34,564 nucleotides of DNA from assembly GCA_009787745.1 (NCBI GenBank), contig WQST01000003.1:1-34564 (forward strand), written 5' to 3'. This document shows positions 21,747-30,621 of the stretch, in pieces. The position numbers and the translations under genes are program-made. Below the pieces are notes generated by a model. It did not search any database. It was not told the DNA's origin and worked only from the letters and a program-made list of their open reading frames with translations. The stretch's first letter is position 1, and every line of letters starts with the position of its first letter. Source of the DNA: Lachnospiraceae bacterium (GTDB lineage: Bacteria > Bacillota > Clostridia > Lachnospirales > Lachnospiraceae).

Positions 21747-23788
21747 GAAATACTATCAGGTTAAAAGGTAAGTTAAGAAGATATCTGCAAACCTCCATGT
21801 ACCTGGGTGTTTTGCTTGTGTTAGTAAATTTATCTATTTATCTGGTCAATGTATCATCGGGACTGATACTTACTTGTTTTATAATTTTTTATTTTGCAGT
21901 TATTATATCAACCTTGATTTATAACCGTCCTGTCATAATCAATGAATTGGTTTCGTTTGCCGCTCAATACGGTCAGATCCAAAAAGCTTTGCTTTACGAA
22001 TTGGAGTTGCCGTATGCGATTATTGATGATAGCGGGAAACTTATTTGGACGAATCAATCGTTTGAGCAGATTACCCAAAAGGGGAAGAATTACCGTAAAT
22101 CGATTACCACACTTTTTCCGACTTTGACATTGGACAGGCTGCCTGCGGAAGCAGATGAGGTTTCTTTGGAAATCGAACACTACGGGAGCATTTATTCAGT
22201 CGTGCTAAAAAAAGTTTCGATGAAAGAACTGGGTGAAAGCACTACCGTAGTTGATGCGGCGGAGTATGAAGGGTATTTAATTGCGATGTATCTGTTCGAT
22301 ACAACCGCATTAAGCATTGCTTTACAGGAAGTGGACGATCAAAGCTTGGCGCTGGGAATGGTTTATCTTGATAATTATGATGAAGCTTTGGAAAGTATTG
22401 AGGAAGTTCGCCGTTCGTTACTTATTGCACTGATTGACAGGAAAGTTAATAAATACATTTCGTCACTGGACGGTATTTGTAAAAAACTTGAAAAAGATAA
22501 ATATTTAATTATCCTTCGCAAGAAAGCATTAGAAGACCTTAAAGAACACCGCTTTGACCTTCTGGAAGATGTCAAAACGGTCAATATCGGCAATGAAATG
22601 AGCGTTACAATCAGTATCGGTATTGGTCTTGACGGTTTATCATATGCTCAGACTTACGAATTTTCCCGTAATGCCATCGATTTGGCACTGGGGCGCGGCG
22701 GCGATCAAGCAGTCGTAAAATCACCTGATAATATCAGTTATTTCGGCGGCAAAAGCCAACAAGTTGAACGTAATACCCGCGTAAAAGCAAGGGTTAAGGC
22801 ACATGCTCTGCGTGAAATTATTACAGGGAAAGAGCGCGTTCTCATTATGGGACATCGAATGACGGACGTTGATAGTTTCGGTGCGGCGATCGGTATTTAC
22901 CGAATTGCCACCATGCTTGAACGGAAAGCGCATATTGTTATTAATGAGGTAACGACCTCGGTTCACCCGTTGATTGACCTTTTTAAGAATAATCCTGAAT
23001 ATGAAGATGATATGATTATCGGTTGCCAGCAAGCAATTGATATAGCCGACAGTAACGTAGTGTTGGTAGTAGTTGATGTCAACAGACCGAGTATTACGGA
23101 ATGTCCTGAACTGCTTAAACTTTGTAAATCAATTGTTGTTCTGGATCATCATAGGCAGGGAACGGAAGTTATCGAAAATGCTACGCTTAACTATGTTGAA
23201 GTTTATGCTTCGTCTTCATGTGAGATGGTTTCCGAGATTCTCCAGTATATCGGCGACAATATTCGGATTCGCAATGAAGAAGCGGATTGCCTATACTCGG
23301 GTATTATGATTGACACTAATAATTTCGTTACGAAAACAGGTGTCCGTACTTTTGAAGCGGCGGCATTTCTAAGGCGGAGCGGAGCTGATGTAACAAGGGT
23401 CAGGAAGTTGTTCAGGGAAGATGCCCACGAATATAAAGCGAAAGCCGATGCAGTCAGTCAGGCGGAAATATATCGTAACGCATATGCTATTTCCACTTGT
23501 ACCAGCGAAGATATCCAAAGCCCAACGATTATTGGCGCTCAGGCGGCTAATGAACTGCTGAATATTAAAGGTGTTAAAGCCAGTTTTATCCTGACGGATT
23601 ATCAGAATTGCATTTATTTAAGCGCGCGTTCGATTGATGAAGTTAATGTTCAGATGATTATGGAGCGAATGGGCGGCGGCGGCCATATGAATGCCGCAGG
23701 GTGTCAGATAGAAGGTGTTTCCATCGACGAAGGAATTGGCGCTCTTAAACGAACGCTTGATAATATGATTGATGGCGGCGAATTATAG
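21743..23788 (+). CDS. gdpP: Cyclic di-AMP phosphodiesterase GdpP
   Basis: 681 residues with the full GdpP layout: two membrane segments (about 18-58), a degenerate PAS domain (about 85-150), a degenerate GGDEF domain (about 175-330), then the DHH domain (GHRMTDVDSFGAA, VLDHHRQG) and the DHHA1 domain ending in MGGGGHMNAAG. It breaks c-di-AMP down to pApA, affecting potassium balance, wall stress and beta-lactam tolerance. It precedes rplI and dnaB as in most Bacillota. Start chosen at the ATG overlapping the mini-ORF; the N-terminal RLKGKLRRYLQ fits family starts. Confidence 0.95.
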   Translation: MRNTIRLKGKLRRYLQTSMYLGVLLVLVNLSIYLVNVSSGLILTCFIIFYFAVIISTLIYNRPVIINELVSFAAQYGQIQKALLYELELPYAIIDDSGKLIWTNQSFEQITQKGKNYRKSITTLFPTLTLDRLPAEADEVSLEIEHYGSIYSVVLKKVSMKELGESTTVVDAAEYEGYLIAMYLFDTTALSIALQEVDDQSLALGMVYLDNYDEALESIEEVRRSLLIALIDRKVNKYISSLDGICKKLEKDKYLIILRKKALEDLKEHRFDLLEDVKTVNIGNEMSVTISIGIGLDGLSYAQTYEFSRNAIDLALGRGGDQAVVKSPDNISYFGGKSQQVERNTRVKARVKAHALREIITGKERVLIMGHRMTDVDSFGAAIGIYRIATMLERKAHIVINEVTTSVHPLIDLFKNNPEYEDDMIIGCQQAIDIADSNVVLVVVDVNRPSITECPELLKLCKSIVVLDHHRQGTEVIENATLNYVEVYASSSCEMVSEILQYIGDNIRIRNEEADCLYSGIMIDTNNFVTKTGVRTFEAAAFLRRSGADVTRVRKLFREDAHEYKAKADAVSQAEIYRNAYAISTCTSEDIQSPTIIGAQAANELLNIKGVKASFILTDYQNCIYLSARSIDEVNVQMIMERMGGGGHMNAAGCQIEGVSIDEGIGALKRTLDNMIDGGEL

Positions 23789-23802
23789 CAAGGAGAACAC
23801 AA

Positions 23803-24249
23803 ATGAAAGTTATACTTTTGCAAGATGTAAAAAGCTTGGGTAAAAAAGATGATCTGTGCGATGTCAATGACGGATATGCCCGCAATTATATAATTCCCAA
23901 AAAATTAGGCATTGAAGCGACGCCTAAGAATTTAAACGACCTGAAACTAAGAAAAGCAGGTGAGGAAAAAAACGCGAAAGAGCAATTGGAAGCCGCTAAA
24001 GCTTTCGCCGCGTCACTTTCAGAGAAGAAAATTATTCTGAGCATGAAAGCAGGTGAAGGCGGGCGCCCATTCGGTTCGATTTCGACGAAGGAAATCGGGC
24101 AGGCATATAAAGATCAATTCGATATCGAAATAGATAAAAAGAAGATTCGCATGGCGGAACCGATCAAAACATTCGGCATTCACCAGATTTCCGTTAAGCT
24201 TCATCCGCAAGTCACAGGCGAATTGACTGTAGTGGTCAAAGAGGCATAA
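23803..24249 (+). CDS. rplI: Ribosomal protein bL9
   Basis: 148 residues opening MKVILLQDVKSLGKKDDLCD with GYARNYIIPKKLG, the bL9 N-domain, followed by a long helix and the C-domain (GRPFGSISTKEI). Binds 23S rRNA and helps reading-frame maintenance. GGAGA precedes the start, 14 bases after gdpP. Confidence 0.97.
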   Translation: MKVILLQDVKSLGKKDDLCDVNDGYARNYIIPKKLGIEATPKNLNDLKLRKAGEEKNAKEQLEAAKAFAASLSEKKIILSMKAGEGGRPFGSISTKEIGQAYKDQFDIEIDKKKIRMAEPIKTFGIHQISVKLHPQVTGELTVVVKEA

Positions 24250-24274
24250 GAGTAATATAAATTGGAGAAGTACC

Positions 24275-25621
24275 ATGGCTACAATGGAGGAAGCGCTGCT
24301 AAAACGGATTTTACCGCATAGCATTGAAGCAGAGCAATCGGTTATCGGTTCAATGATTATGGATCGCGAAGCGATTATCATAGCCGCTGAGATTATTACG
24401 GGAGAAGATTTTTATAGCCGCCAATATGCGGTTGTTTTCGAAGCGATGGTTGAGCTTAATGATGAAGGTAAACCCGTCGATATGATTACGCTTCAAAACC
24501 GGCTTAAGGAAAAAGACGTTCCGCCTGAAGTGGAAAGCCTGGAATTTATCCGTGATTTAATGACCGCCGCCCTGACATCGGCCAATATCAAATACTATGC
24601 GGGAATCGTCTCCGAGAAAGCCACGTTACGAAAGTTGATTAGGCTCAATGAAGAGATCGCGGGTACTTGCTATGCGGGTAAAGAAAGCCTTGATTTTATA
24701 TTAGAGGACACAGAGAAGCGCATTTTTGACCTGATCCAAAAGAATAATACAGGTGAATTCGTCCCTATTCGGCAAATAGTAATAAATGCTTTGGATAAGA
24801 TTGAGTTAGCCGCCAAGAATAAGGGCAATGTAACAGGTATCGCCACGGGATTCGCAGATCTTGATTACCGTACCGCAGGTTTGCAGCCGTCCGATTTCGT
24901 TTTGCTCGCCGCCCGTCCATCGATGGGGAAAACAGCGTTGGCGTTAAATATTGCTCAGCATGTGGCTTTTAAACTTAATCATTGTGTCGCCATTTTTAGC
25001 TTGGAAATGTCAAAAGAGCAGTTGGTTAACCGCCTTTTTTCAATGGAATCGCGGGTTGATTCGCAAAACTTAAGAACAGGGAAGCTTTCCGATACCGACT
25101 GGGAAAGATTGATTGAAAGTGCCGGAATGATCGGCAAATCGAATTTGATAATTGATGATACGCCCGGTATCAGTATCCCTGAACTTCGCTCGAAATGCCG
25201 TAAATATAAGCTGGAATATGGCCTTAAAATGATTATCATTGATTATCTCCAGTTGATGAGCGCGTCAAGCGGAAGAAACTCGGATTCAAGGCAGCAGGAG
25301 ATTTCGGATATATCCCGTTCGCTTAAAGCAATAGCCCGTGAATTAAATGTTCCCGTCGTCGCCCTGTCTCAGTTAAGCCGTGCGGTTGAACAGCGCCCCG
25401 ACCATCGTCCGATGCTTTCCGACCTGCGTGATTCGGGGGCTATCGAGCAGGATGCGGATGTAGTAATGTTCATCTATCGAGATGAATACTACAATAAAGA
25501 AACAGAAAAAAAAGGTATTACCGAAGTCATCATTGCGAAACAACGTAATGGTCCGATCGGTACTGTGGAACTGGTATTCCTTCCGGAGTACACGAGGTTT
25601 GCCAATCTCGCCCGAAACTAA
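24275..25621 (+). CDS. dnaB: Replicative DNA helicase DnaB (DnaC of B. subtilis)
   Basis: 448 residues. The N-terminal domain (LPHSIEAEQSVIGSMIMD) mediates primase contact. The RecA-like domain has Walker A ARPSMGKTAL, IIIDYLQLM as Walker B and SQLSRAVEQRPDHRPMLSDL near the DNA-binding loops. Hexameric helicase that opens the fork. Starts 25 bases after rplI with GGAGA upstream. No intein. Confidence 0.97.
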   Translation: MATMEEALLKRILPHSIEAEQSVIGSMIMDREAIIIAAEIITGEDFYSRQYAVVFEAMVELNDEGKPVDMITLQNRLKEKDVPPEVESLEFIRDLMTAALTSANIKYYAGIVSEKATLRKLIRLNEEIAGTCYAGKESLDFILEDTEKRIFDLIQKNNTGEFVPIRQIVINALDKIELAAKNKGNVTGIATGFADLDYRTAGLQPSDFVLLAARPSMGKTALALNIAQHVAFKLNHCVAIFSLEMSKEQLVNRLFSMESRVDSQNLRTGKLSDTDWERLIESAGMIGKSNLIIDDTPGISIPELRSKCRKYKLEYGLKMIIIDYLQLMSASSGRNSDSRQQEISDISRSLKAIARELNVPVVALSQLSRAVEQRPDHRPMLSDLRDSGAIEQDADVVMFIYRDEYYNKETEKKGITEVIIAKQRNGPIGTVELVFLPEYTRFANLARN

Positions 25622-25644
25622 TACCGATTATAAAGAAACCAACT

Positions 25645-25679
25645 AAAGAGGACAAGCCGGCGTCGGCATGTTCTCTTTT
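25645..25679 (+). terminator. Terminator after dnaB
   Basis: AAAGAGGACA pairs with TGTTCTCTTT, with inner GCCG/CGGC, then TTTTG. It is 19 bases before the next start, so some read-through is likely. Confidence 0.75.
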
Positions 25680-25698
25680 GCTAAGGAAAGGAGCAAAA

Positions 25699-26409
25699 AT
25701 GAAACAAGAAACCCGTTATCTGATTTCGGATGCCGCCAAAAAAGTTGCTGTTGAATCACATGTCCTTCGTTATTGGGAGGAAGAATTAAAGTTGCCGATT
25801 AAACGGAATGAACTTGGGCATCGCTATTATACAGAAGATGATATCGTTCTCTTCAAGGACGTAAAAGCCTTAAAAGAGCAAGGTTTGCAGCTAAAAGCCA
25901 TTCGGATGATTCTGAAAGACGGGCGGATTAAGCCCTTTCCCGGCAGGGAAATCGCATCAGGTGCAGAAGTACAGGGAGGGATAAATAAATCTTTTAATAT
26001 TATGGATATTGATGAAAAGGATGGTGTAAATATGGAATCACATGATCTTGCAGGCAAACATGTTCTGATGGTAAATTCCAGTGATATTATGAATACGTCA
26101 TGCCCCGACAATTCATTAACGATGGGTAAAGAGGCAAAGAGCCTGAAACTTCAGCAATTACTTAAGCAAATGATCGCAGATGCCGTGCGTGTTAATAATC
26201 AGGAATTAATTGAAGATATCAAAGAGACTATGCTTAAAGAACTCGATTATCAATTCCGCTTACAGGAAGAGCGCGAAGAGAATTATATCAAAGAAAAAAT
26301 AAGCCGTGATGAAGCGCATTATCAAAGAATTGACGAAATGCTTCGCAAACGCAGCCAACGAAAAATAAAAGCGGAAGGCAAAGAAAAGAAATTCTTCAAA
26401 AAAAGTTAG
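25699..26409 (+). CDS. MerR-type HTH protein with a long coiled-coil tail
   Basis: 236 residues from the ATG at 25699, which has AAAGGAG upstream; an earlier in-frame codon lies within the terminator. Residues about 5-75 (YLISDAAKKVAVESHVLRYW, then GHRYYTEDDIVLFKDVKAL) form a MerR winged helix. The middle is low in pattern. The last 90 residues (LKLQQLLKQMIADAVRVNNQ onward) are highly charged, helical and end in a Lys-rich tail. No effector-binding domain or Cys sensor is seen. The layout recalls RacA-like DNA-binding proteins, but the assignment is uncertain. Confidence 0.82.
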   Translation: MKQETRYLISDAAKKVAVESHVLRYWEEELKLPIKRNELGHRYYTEDDIVLFKDVKALKEQGLQLKAIRMILKDGRIKPFPGREIASGAEVQGGINKSFNIMDIDEKDGVNMESHDLAGKHVLMVNSSDIMNTSCPDNSLTMGKEAKSLKLQQLLKQMIADAVRVNNQELIEDIKETMLKELDYQFRLQEEREENYIKEKISRDEAHYQRIDEMLRKRSQRKIKAEGKEKKFFKKS

Positions 26410-26426
26410 CAGTATGAATAAATATC

Positions 26427-26539
26427 TTAGACACCGAAACATACCTAAGAATTGTTCAGGGCGAGTCACCGTCAAGCATCCGAACCGCAATCCCCGAAAA
26501 TTGGCACTTATATGGGGATAACGGGTCGGAACAGGTGAC
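26427..26539. ncRNA. Candidate structured RNA between the MerR gene and a convergent ferredoxin gene
   Basis: A small stem CTTAG/CTAAG (about 26428-26449) is followed by a long interrupted stem: GTCACC (26465-26470) with GGTGAC (26534-26539), CCGAACCG (26480-26487) with CGGGTCGG (26522-26529, one mismatch), and ATCCCC (26490-26495) with GGGGAT (26514-26519), around an 18-base loop. It has small internal loops of 2/2 and 9/4 bases and no T-run, unlike a terminator. I do not recognise a known RNA family and cannot choose a strand. Confidence 0.45.
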
Positions 26540-26565
26540 GACTAAAATTAACTTACGCGATACAT

Positions 26566-26733
26566 TTACTGGGCGATAGCACCGACAGGACAAAGTCCTG
26601 CGCAGGCGCCGCAATCAATGCAGGTGTCAGGATTAATTTCATATTGCGAACTGCCTTCGCTGATTGCGTCAACGGGGCAAGAACCGCCGCAAGCACCGCA
26701 ATTAATGCAACTATTATTGATTACATAAGACAT
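26566..26733 (-). CDS. 2[4Fe-4S] ferredoxin
   Basis: This 55-residue protein begins MSYVINNSCINCGACGGSCP and has two CxxCxxCxxxCP motifs (Cys 9, 12, 15, 19 and 38, 41, 44, 48), the classic clostridial ferredoxin of full length. It carries electrons at low potential, for example for pyruvate:ferredoxin oxidoreductase, hydrogenase or radical-enzyme activation. GGAGGG lies eight bases upstream. It faces the MerR gene and is divergent from the pyruvate formate-lyase operon, whose activase needs a low-potential reductant; that link is inference. Confidence 0.95.
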   Translation of the reverse strand: MSYVINNSCINCGACGGSCPVDAISEGSSQYEINPDTCIDCGACAGLCPVGAIAQ

Positions 26734-26822
26734 ATATTACCCTCCTAATAATAAAATATTTTCATATACATCTTAATACAACTTAATTACAATTACAAGC
26801 GAAATAATCATGATAAACAAGA

Positions 26823-26888
26823 TTATATCATTCTGAGCGTAAGCGTATTTAAGCATGAGAACCTTCGCTTGCGCTCAGAATGATATAA
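26823..26888. repeat. Long imperfect hairpin between ferredoxin and pyruvate formate-lyase genes
   Basis: Bases 26823-26845 pair with 26866-26888 (23 bp, one mismatch; outer 17 bp perfect: TTATATCATTCTGAGCG). The loop is 20 bases. The preceding AATCATGATA recalls the REP-like elements at 10499 and 21481, but the core differs. Confidence 0.7.
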
Positions 26889-26926
26889 GCCTTACCTAAT
26901 GTATTAGAAAAAGTACACATACTTGC

Positions 26927-26955
26927 TTGACCCCCATACCTACATAACATATAAT
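26927..26955 (+). promoter_or_regulatory. Promoter of the pyruvate formate-lyase operon
   Basis: TTGACC (26927-26932), 17 bases, TATAAT (26950-26955), 78 bases before the start codon. Confidence 0.82.
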
Positions 26956-27033
26956 ATAAGGGTACTGGTATTAAACATTATGAAATTAACCATAAATCCA
27001 CACATGTGAAAGATTTTTAAGGAGGATATGCTA

Positions 27034-29082
27034 ATGAAACCTGAGTGGCAAGATTTTGTAGGAGGGAAATGGGTCGGTGAAGTTAATGTCCGTGACTTCA
27101 TTATGAAAAACTATCTCCCTTATGACGGGGACGATTCATTTTTAGCGGATGCAACACAGAATACCAAGGATCTTTGGGAACAGGTTCTTGAATTAAGTAA
27201 GAAAGAGCGTGATGCCGGAGGCGTCCTTGATATGGACACGAAAATCGCTTCGACCATCATTTCCCATGGCCCCGGCTACCTTGATAAGAATAAAGAAACG
27301 ATTGTCGGTTTTCAGACCGATAAACCCTTTAAACGTTCAATGCAGCCTTACGGCGGTATCAGAATGGCGGAAAAAGCTTGCTCTGATAACGGCTATGAAG
27401 TCGATCATGAAATCAGTGAGTTCTTTTCGACTCACCGTAAGACACATAATGCAGGATGTTTCGATGCATATAATGACGATATCCGCGCATGTCGTTCATC
27501 GCATGTTATCACGGGATTACCCGATGCTTACGGACGCGGACGCATAATCGGCGACTACCGCCGCGTTGCCCTTTATGGTATCGACCGTTTAATCGAGGAT
27601 AAAAACGAGCAAAAAAATTCGACAGGCCGTGTTATGACAGACGATGTTATTCGTTTACGTGAAGAAATCAGTGAACAAATCGTCGCCCTTAAGCATATGA
27701 AGCAGATGGCGGCTTCTTATGGCTGTGATATATCAAAACCTGCCGCCAATGTTCAGGAAGCGATTCAGGCTACCTACTTCGGTTATTTATCCGCGGTTAA
27801 AGAGCAGAACGGTGCGGCGATGAGCCTTGGCAGAACCTCAACTTTCCTGGATATCTATGCTGAACGCGATATTAAGAACGGAACATTTACAGAAGGTCAG
27901 ATACAGGAATTCTTTGACCACTTCATCATGAAATTAAGATTGATTAAGTTTGCGCGTACTCCTGAATATAACAGCCTATTCTCAGGCGATCCTGTTTGGG
28001 TTACCGAGTCGTTGGCGGGAGTTGGAATTGACGGACGCCATATGGTTACGCGGTCGACATTCCGTTTCCTTCATACCCTGACGAATCTCGGCGCGGCTCC
28101 CGAACCGAATATGACGGTTCTGTGGTCAACAAGATTACCTGCTAACTTTAAGAAATATTGTGCCAAGATGTCGATTTTGACTTCATCGATTCAATACGAA
28201 AATGATGATTTGATGCGCGTTACCCACGGTGATGATTATGCGATTGCTTGTTGTGTATCATCGATGCGGATTGGTAAAGAAATGCAGTTCTTCGGCGCTC
28301 GCGCCAATTTGGGCAAATGCTTGCTCTATGCCTTGAACGGCGGTGTTGACGAAAAGACCTTTAAGCAAGTCGGTCCGCGTTACCGCAAATGCGAAGGTGA
28401 TGTGCTTGAATACGATGACGTAATGGTGAAATTCACCGATATGATGGAATGGCTGGCGGATGTGTATGTCAATACATTAAATGTTATCCACTATATGCAT
28501 GATAAATATTGTTATGAGAGAGCGCAGATGTCTTTGCATGATCGTGATGTTTTAAGATATTTCGCCACAGGTATTGCCGGACTCTCTGTCGTCGCCGACT
28601 CTTTATCAGCGATTAAATATGCTCAGGTCAAACCTATCCGTGATGAAAACGGTTTGATTGTTGACTTTGAAACAACCGGCGATTTCCCGAAATACGGCAA
28701 TGATGATGACCGTGTTGACGATATCGCGAAAAGTCTTGTCAAACAGTTCATGACGATGATCAGACGCCATCATACTTACCGTAACGGTTTCCCGACGATG
28801 TCGGTTCTTACCATCACATCCAATGTCGTATACGGTAAGGCGACAGGTAACACACCTGACGGCCGTAAAGCAGGTCAGCCTTTTGCTCCCGGTGCGAATC
28901 CGATGCATGGACGTGACACTAAAGGGGCGGTAGCTTCATTATCATCAGTTACCAAGTTGCCGTTTGAACATTCGATGGACGGAATTTCTAATACATTCAC
29001 GGTCATTCCCGGCGCGCTTGGGAAAGAAGATAAGGTCTTTGTCGGCGATTTAGATATTGATCTTAGTAAGGTTGAACAATAA
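27034..29082 (+). CDS. pflB: Pyruvate formate-lyase large chain lacking the glycyl-radical domain
   Basis: 682 residues from the ATG at 27034 (eight bases after AGGAGG; an ATG at 27028 is too near). It matches formate C-acetyltransferase throughout, with the adjacent active-site cysteines C406-C407 in [15 protein letters not shown] (E. coli 418-419). A normal enzyme has about 740-760 residues and ends with the RVSGYAV glycyl-radical loop. This one stops after [19 protein letters not shown] and [11 protein letters not shown], exactly where that domain would begin. The missing domain is encoded by the 82-aa gene at 29309. The enzyme converts pyruvate and CoA to acetyl-CoA and formate without oxygen. 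It must use the small subunit for its radical. Confidence 0.93.
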   Translation: MKPEWQDFVGGKWVGEVNVRDFIMKNYLPYDGDDSFLADATQNTKDLWEQVLELSKKERDAGGVLDMDTKIASTIISHGPGYLDKNKETIVGFQTDKPFKRSMQPYGGIRMAEKACSDNGYEVDHEISEFFSTHRKTHNAGCFDAYNDDIRACRSSHVITGLPDAYGRGRIIGDYRRVALYGIDRLIEDKNEQKNSTGRVMTDDVIRLREEISEQIVALKHMKQMAASYGCDISKPAANVQEAIQATYFGYLSAVKEQNGAAMSLGRTSTFLDIYAERDIKNGTFTEGQIQEFFDHFIMKLRLIKFARTPEYNSLFSGDPVWVTESLAGVGIDGRHMVTRSTFRFLHTLTNLGAAPEPNMTVLWSTRLPANFKKYCAKMSILTSSIQYENDDLMRVTHGDDYAIACCVSSMRIGKEMQFFGARANLGKCLLYALNGGVDEKTFKQVGPRYRKCEGDVLEYDDVMVKFTDMMEWLADVYVNTLNVIHYMHDKYCYERAQMSLHDRDVLRYFATGIAGLSVVADSLSAIKYAQVKPIRDENGLIVDFETTGDFPKYGNDDDRVDDIAKSLVKQFMTMIRRHHTYRNGFPTMSVLTITSNVVYGKATGNTPDGRKAGQPFAPGANPMHGRDTKGAVASLSSVTKLPFEHSMDGISNTFTVIPGALGKEDKVFVGDLDIDLSKVEQ

Positions 29083-29091
29083 GGAGATTTT

Positions 29092-29292
29092 ATGGAACCC
29101 GGTAAGGTTGCAGATGCGATGATTGACGACATAGTTAATATGCTTGACGAGGGATTTAAAGACGGCGTTGGCCATGTTAATGTCGAAGTTAATGAAAACG
29201 AGCGAGAAATTAAGAATGTCGAAACACTGGGGTGTACGGATTGTGCCAAAACTCCACTAGCATGTAGCATCCCCACCATGTTAAACGATTAA
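29092..29292 (+). CDS. 66-residue protein: degenerate glycyl-radical-domain homologue with a Cys motif
   Basis: AAGGAG lies seven bases upstream and nine bases after the pfl stop. Residues 11-37 (IDDIVNMLDEGFKDGVGHVN and on) align without gaps to residues 9-35 of the 82-aa glycyl-radical protein ([20 protein letters not shown]), with nine identities including LD, G, H and NV. After that the RISGYAV loop is absent. Instead the tail reads LGCTDCAKTPLACSIPTMLN, with Cys 48, 51 and 58 (CxxCx6C). It thus cannot carry the glycyl radical. Possible roles are holding the large chain's docking site, metal or Fe-S binding, or redox sensing. None is shown. Confidence 0.75.
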   Translation: MEPGKVADAMIDDIVNMLDEGFKDGVGHVNVEVNENEREIKNVETLGCTDCAKTPLACSIPTMLND

Positions 29293-29308
29293 AAAATAGG
29301 AGGAAAAT

Positions 29309-29557
29309 ATGTCAAACGTAAATACAGCTCAAGTCGATAATTTAGTTTCTTTACTTGATGGCTACGCCGAAAAAGGCGGGCATCACTTAAATGTTAATGT
29401 TTTAAACCGTGATACCCTGATTGATGCCCAAAAGCATCCCGAGAAATACCCTCAGCTTACGATTCGGATTTCGGGATATGCCGTTAATTTCATCAAATTA
29501 ACCCCAGAGCAACAGGCGGATGTCATTTCCCGTACTTTCCACGATCAGTTAAGCTAA
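29309..29557 (+). CDS. Stand-alone glycyl-radical subunit of pyruvate formate-lyase (GrcA-like)
   Basis: 82 residues. After a short lead ([20 protein letters not shown]) it matches the C-terminal domain of pyruvate formate-lyase to the end: [32 protein letters not shown] and [19 protein letters not shown]56 in ISGYAV is the predicted radical-bearing glycine (E. coli G734). E. coli GrcA (YfiD) is a spare part that rescues oxygen-cleaved enzyme, but here it should be the only source of the radical. AGGAGG precedes it; a terminator follows. Confidence 0.93.
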   Translation: MSNVNTAQVDNLVSLLDGYAEKGGHHLNVNVLNRDTLIDAQKHPEKYPQLTIRISGYAVNFIKLTPEQQADVISRTFHDQLS

Positions 29558-29577
29558 ATTAATTAAATTTTATTACC

Positions 29578-29608
29578 AATCAGCGGTTTAACAAACCGCT
29601 GATTTTTT
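29578..29608 (+). terminator. Rho-independent terminator of the pfl operon
   Basis: AATCAGCGGTTT pairs with AAACCGCTGATT (12 bp) around a three-base loop, followed by a T-run. Confidence 0.95.
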
Positions 29609-29635
29609 GGGGAAGAATGTAAAATATCTACAAAA

Positions 29636-29692
29636 ATATCGCAGGCAAAGGCATCAAAGAATGTAATTTTTGCTAGGTTTTTGCCTCGATAT
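29636..29692 (+). promoter_or_regulatory. Hairpin upstream of pflA
   Basis: ATATCG and AGGCAAA (29636-29649, one bulged C) pair with TTTGCCT and CGATAT (29680-29692), 13 bp, with a 30-base loop. It lies before the probable TATAAT (about 29779) of the activase gene. Role unknown. Confidence 0.45.
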
Positions 29693-29822
29693 GCTTATTT
29701 TATTGTATTTTAGCGATAATATAGTATACTAAGATTAATATATATGATGTAATTGGCTATCCTTCACTAAAAATGTGTATAATATATAAGGATAAACAAG
29801 GATGGAAAGGATTGGTGAGATT

Positions 29823-30593
29823 ATGCAGGGTAGAGTACATTCGATAGAAAGTTTTGGTACTGTTGATGGACCGGGAACCAGGTTTGTCGTATTTCTGCAA
29901 GGTTGCCCAATGCGCTGTAGTTATTGCCATAATCCCGATACATGGGCCATGGATGGCGGTAAAATGATGACGGTGTCAGAGATCTTCGAGCAATATGAAA
30001 GGAATCGCGGCTTTTACAAAGAAGGCGGTATTACAGTTACGGGCGGCGAACCTTTAATGCAAATTGACTTTTTGATTGAACTGTTTGATATGGCAAAAGA
30101 TAAAGATGTCCATACTTGCATCGATACATCCGGTATTGCTTTTAATCGTAGGAATACTGCGTTCTTAGAAAAACTGGATACATTGATGGAAGTTACAGAC
30201 TTGGTTATGATGGATATCAAACACATTAATCCGACCAAGCACATTGAACTTACAGGGCAGGAAAATGAAAATATTTTGGACTTTGTGGCTTATCTGAATG
30301 AACGTAATGTTGATGTTTGGATTCGGCATGTAATAGTTCCGGGTTATACCGATGATAATATCGACTTATATCATCTGGGATACTTTATCGGTCAGTTTTA
30401 TAATATTAAAGCACTTGATGTATTGCCTTATCATACAATGGGTGTGTCCAAATATGAGAAGCTGGGAATCCCTTACCCTTTAGAAGGGGTGCCGGAAATG
30501 GATCGCGATAGAATTTTGGAAAAGAAGCAAATGATTCTAGCAGGAATCAAAGAAAGAAGGAAAATCGTTACGCCAATTCATAATCATTATTAG
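29823..30593 (+). CDS. pflA: Pyruvate formate-lyase activating enzyme (radical SAM)
   Basis: 256 residues from the ATG at 29823, where the protein opens MQGRVHSIESFGTVDGPGTR as the family does; an in-frame ATG 21 bases earlier has no better site. The radical SAM cluster is C28xxxC32xxC35 in QGCPMRCSYCHNPDTW, followed by TVTGGEPL. It uses SAM and a reduced 4Fe-4S cluster to abstract hydrogen from the glycine of its target, here predicted to be G56 of the separate 82-aa subunit. It has its own transcription unit just after the pfl operon. Confidence 0.96.
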   Translation: MQGRVHSIESFGTVDGPGTRFVVFLQGCPMRCSYCHNPDTWAMDGGKMMTVSEIFEQYERNRGFYKEGGITVTGGEPLMQIDFLIELFDMAKDKDVHTCIDTSGIAFNRRNTAFLEKLDTLMEVTDLVMMDIKHINPTKHIELTGQENENILDFVAYLNERNVDVWIRHVIVPGYTDDNIDLYHLGYFIGQFYNIKALDVLPYHTMGVSKYEKLGIPYPLEGVPEMDRDRILEKKQMILAGIKERRKIVTPIHNHY

Positions 30594-30621
30594 TACGTTT
30601 ACTATTGGTATTGCTATAAAT

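Noticed and set aside
26414-26521. A 35-codon basic ORF (MNKYLRHRNIPKNCSGRV...)
   Set aside because: No ribosome binding site, overlaps the predicted RNA helices, and the composition looks like chance reading of structured RNA.
29080-29312. Pyruvate formate-lyase broken by frameshift or stop mutation
   Set aside because: The break falls at a domain boundary, both later ORFs have strong ribosome binding sites, and the 82-aa ORF has its own lead sequence; a single error cannot join them.
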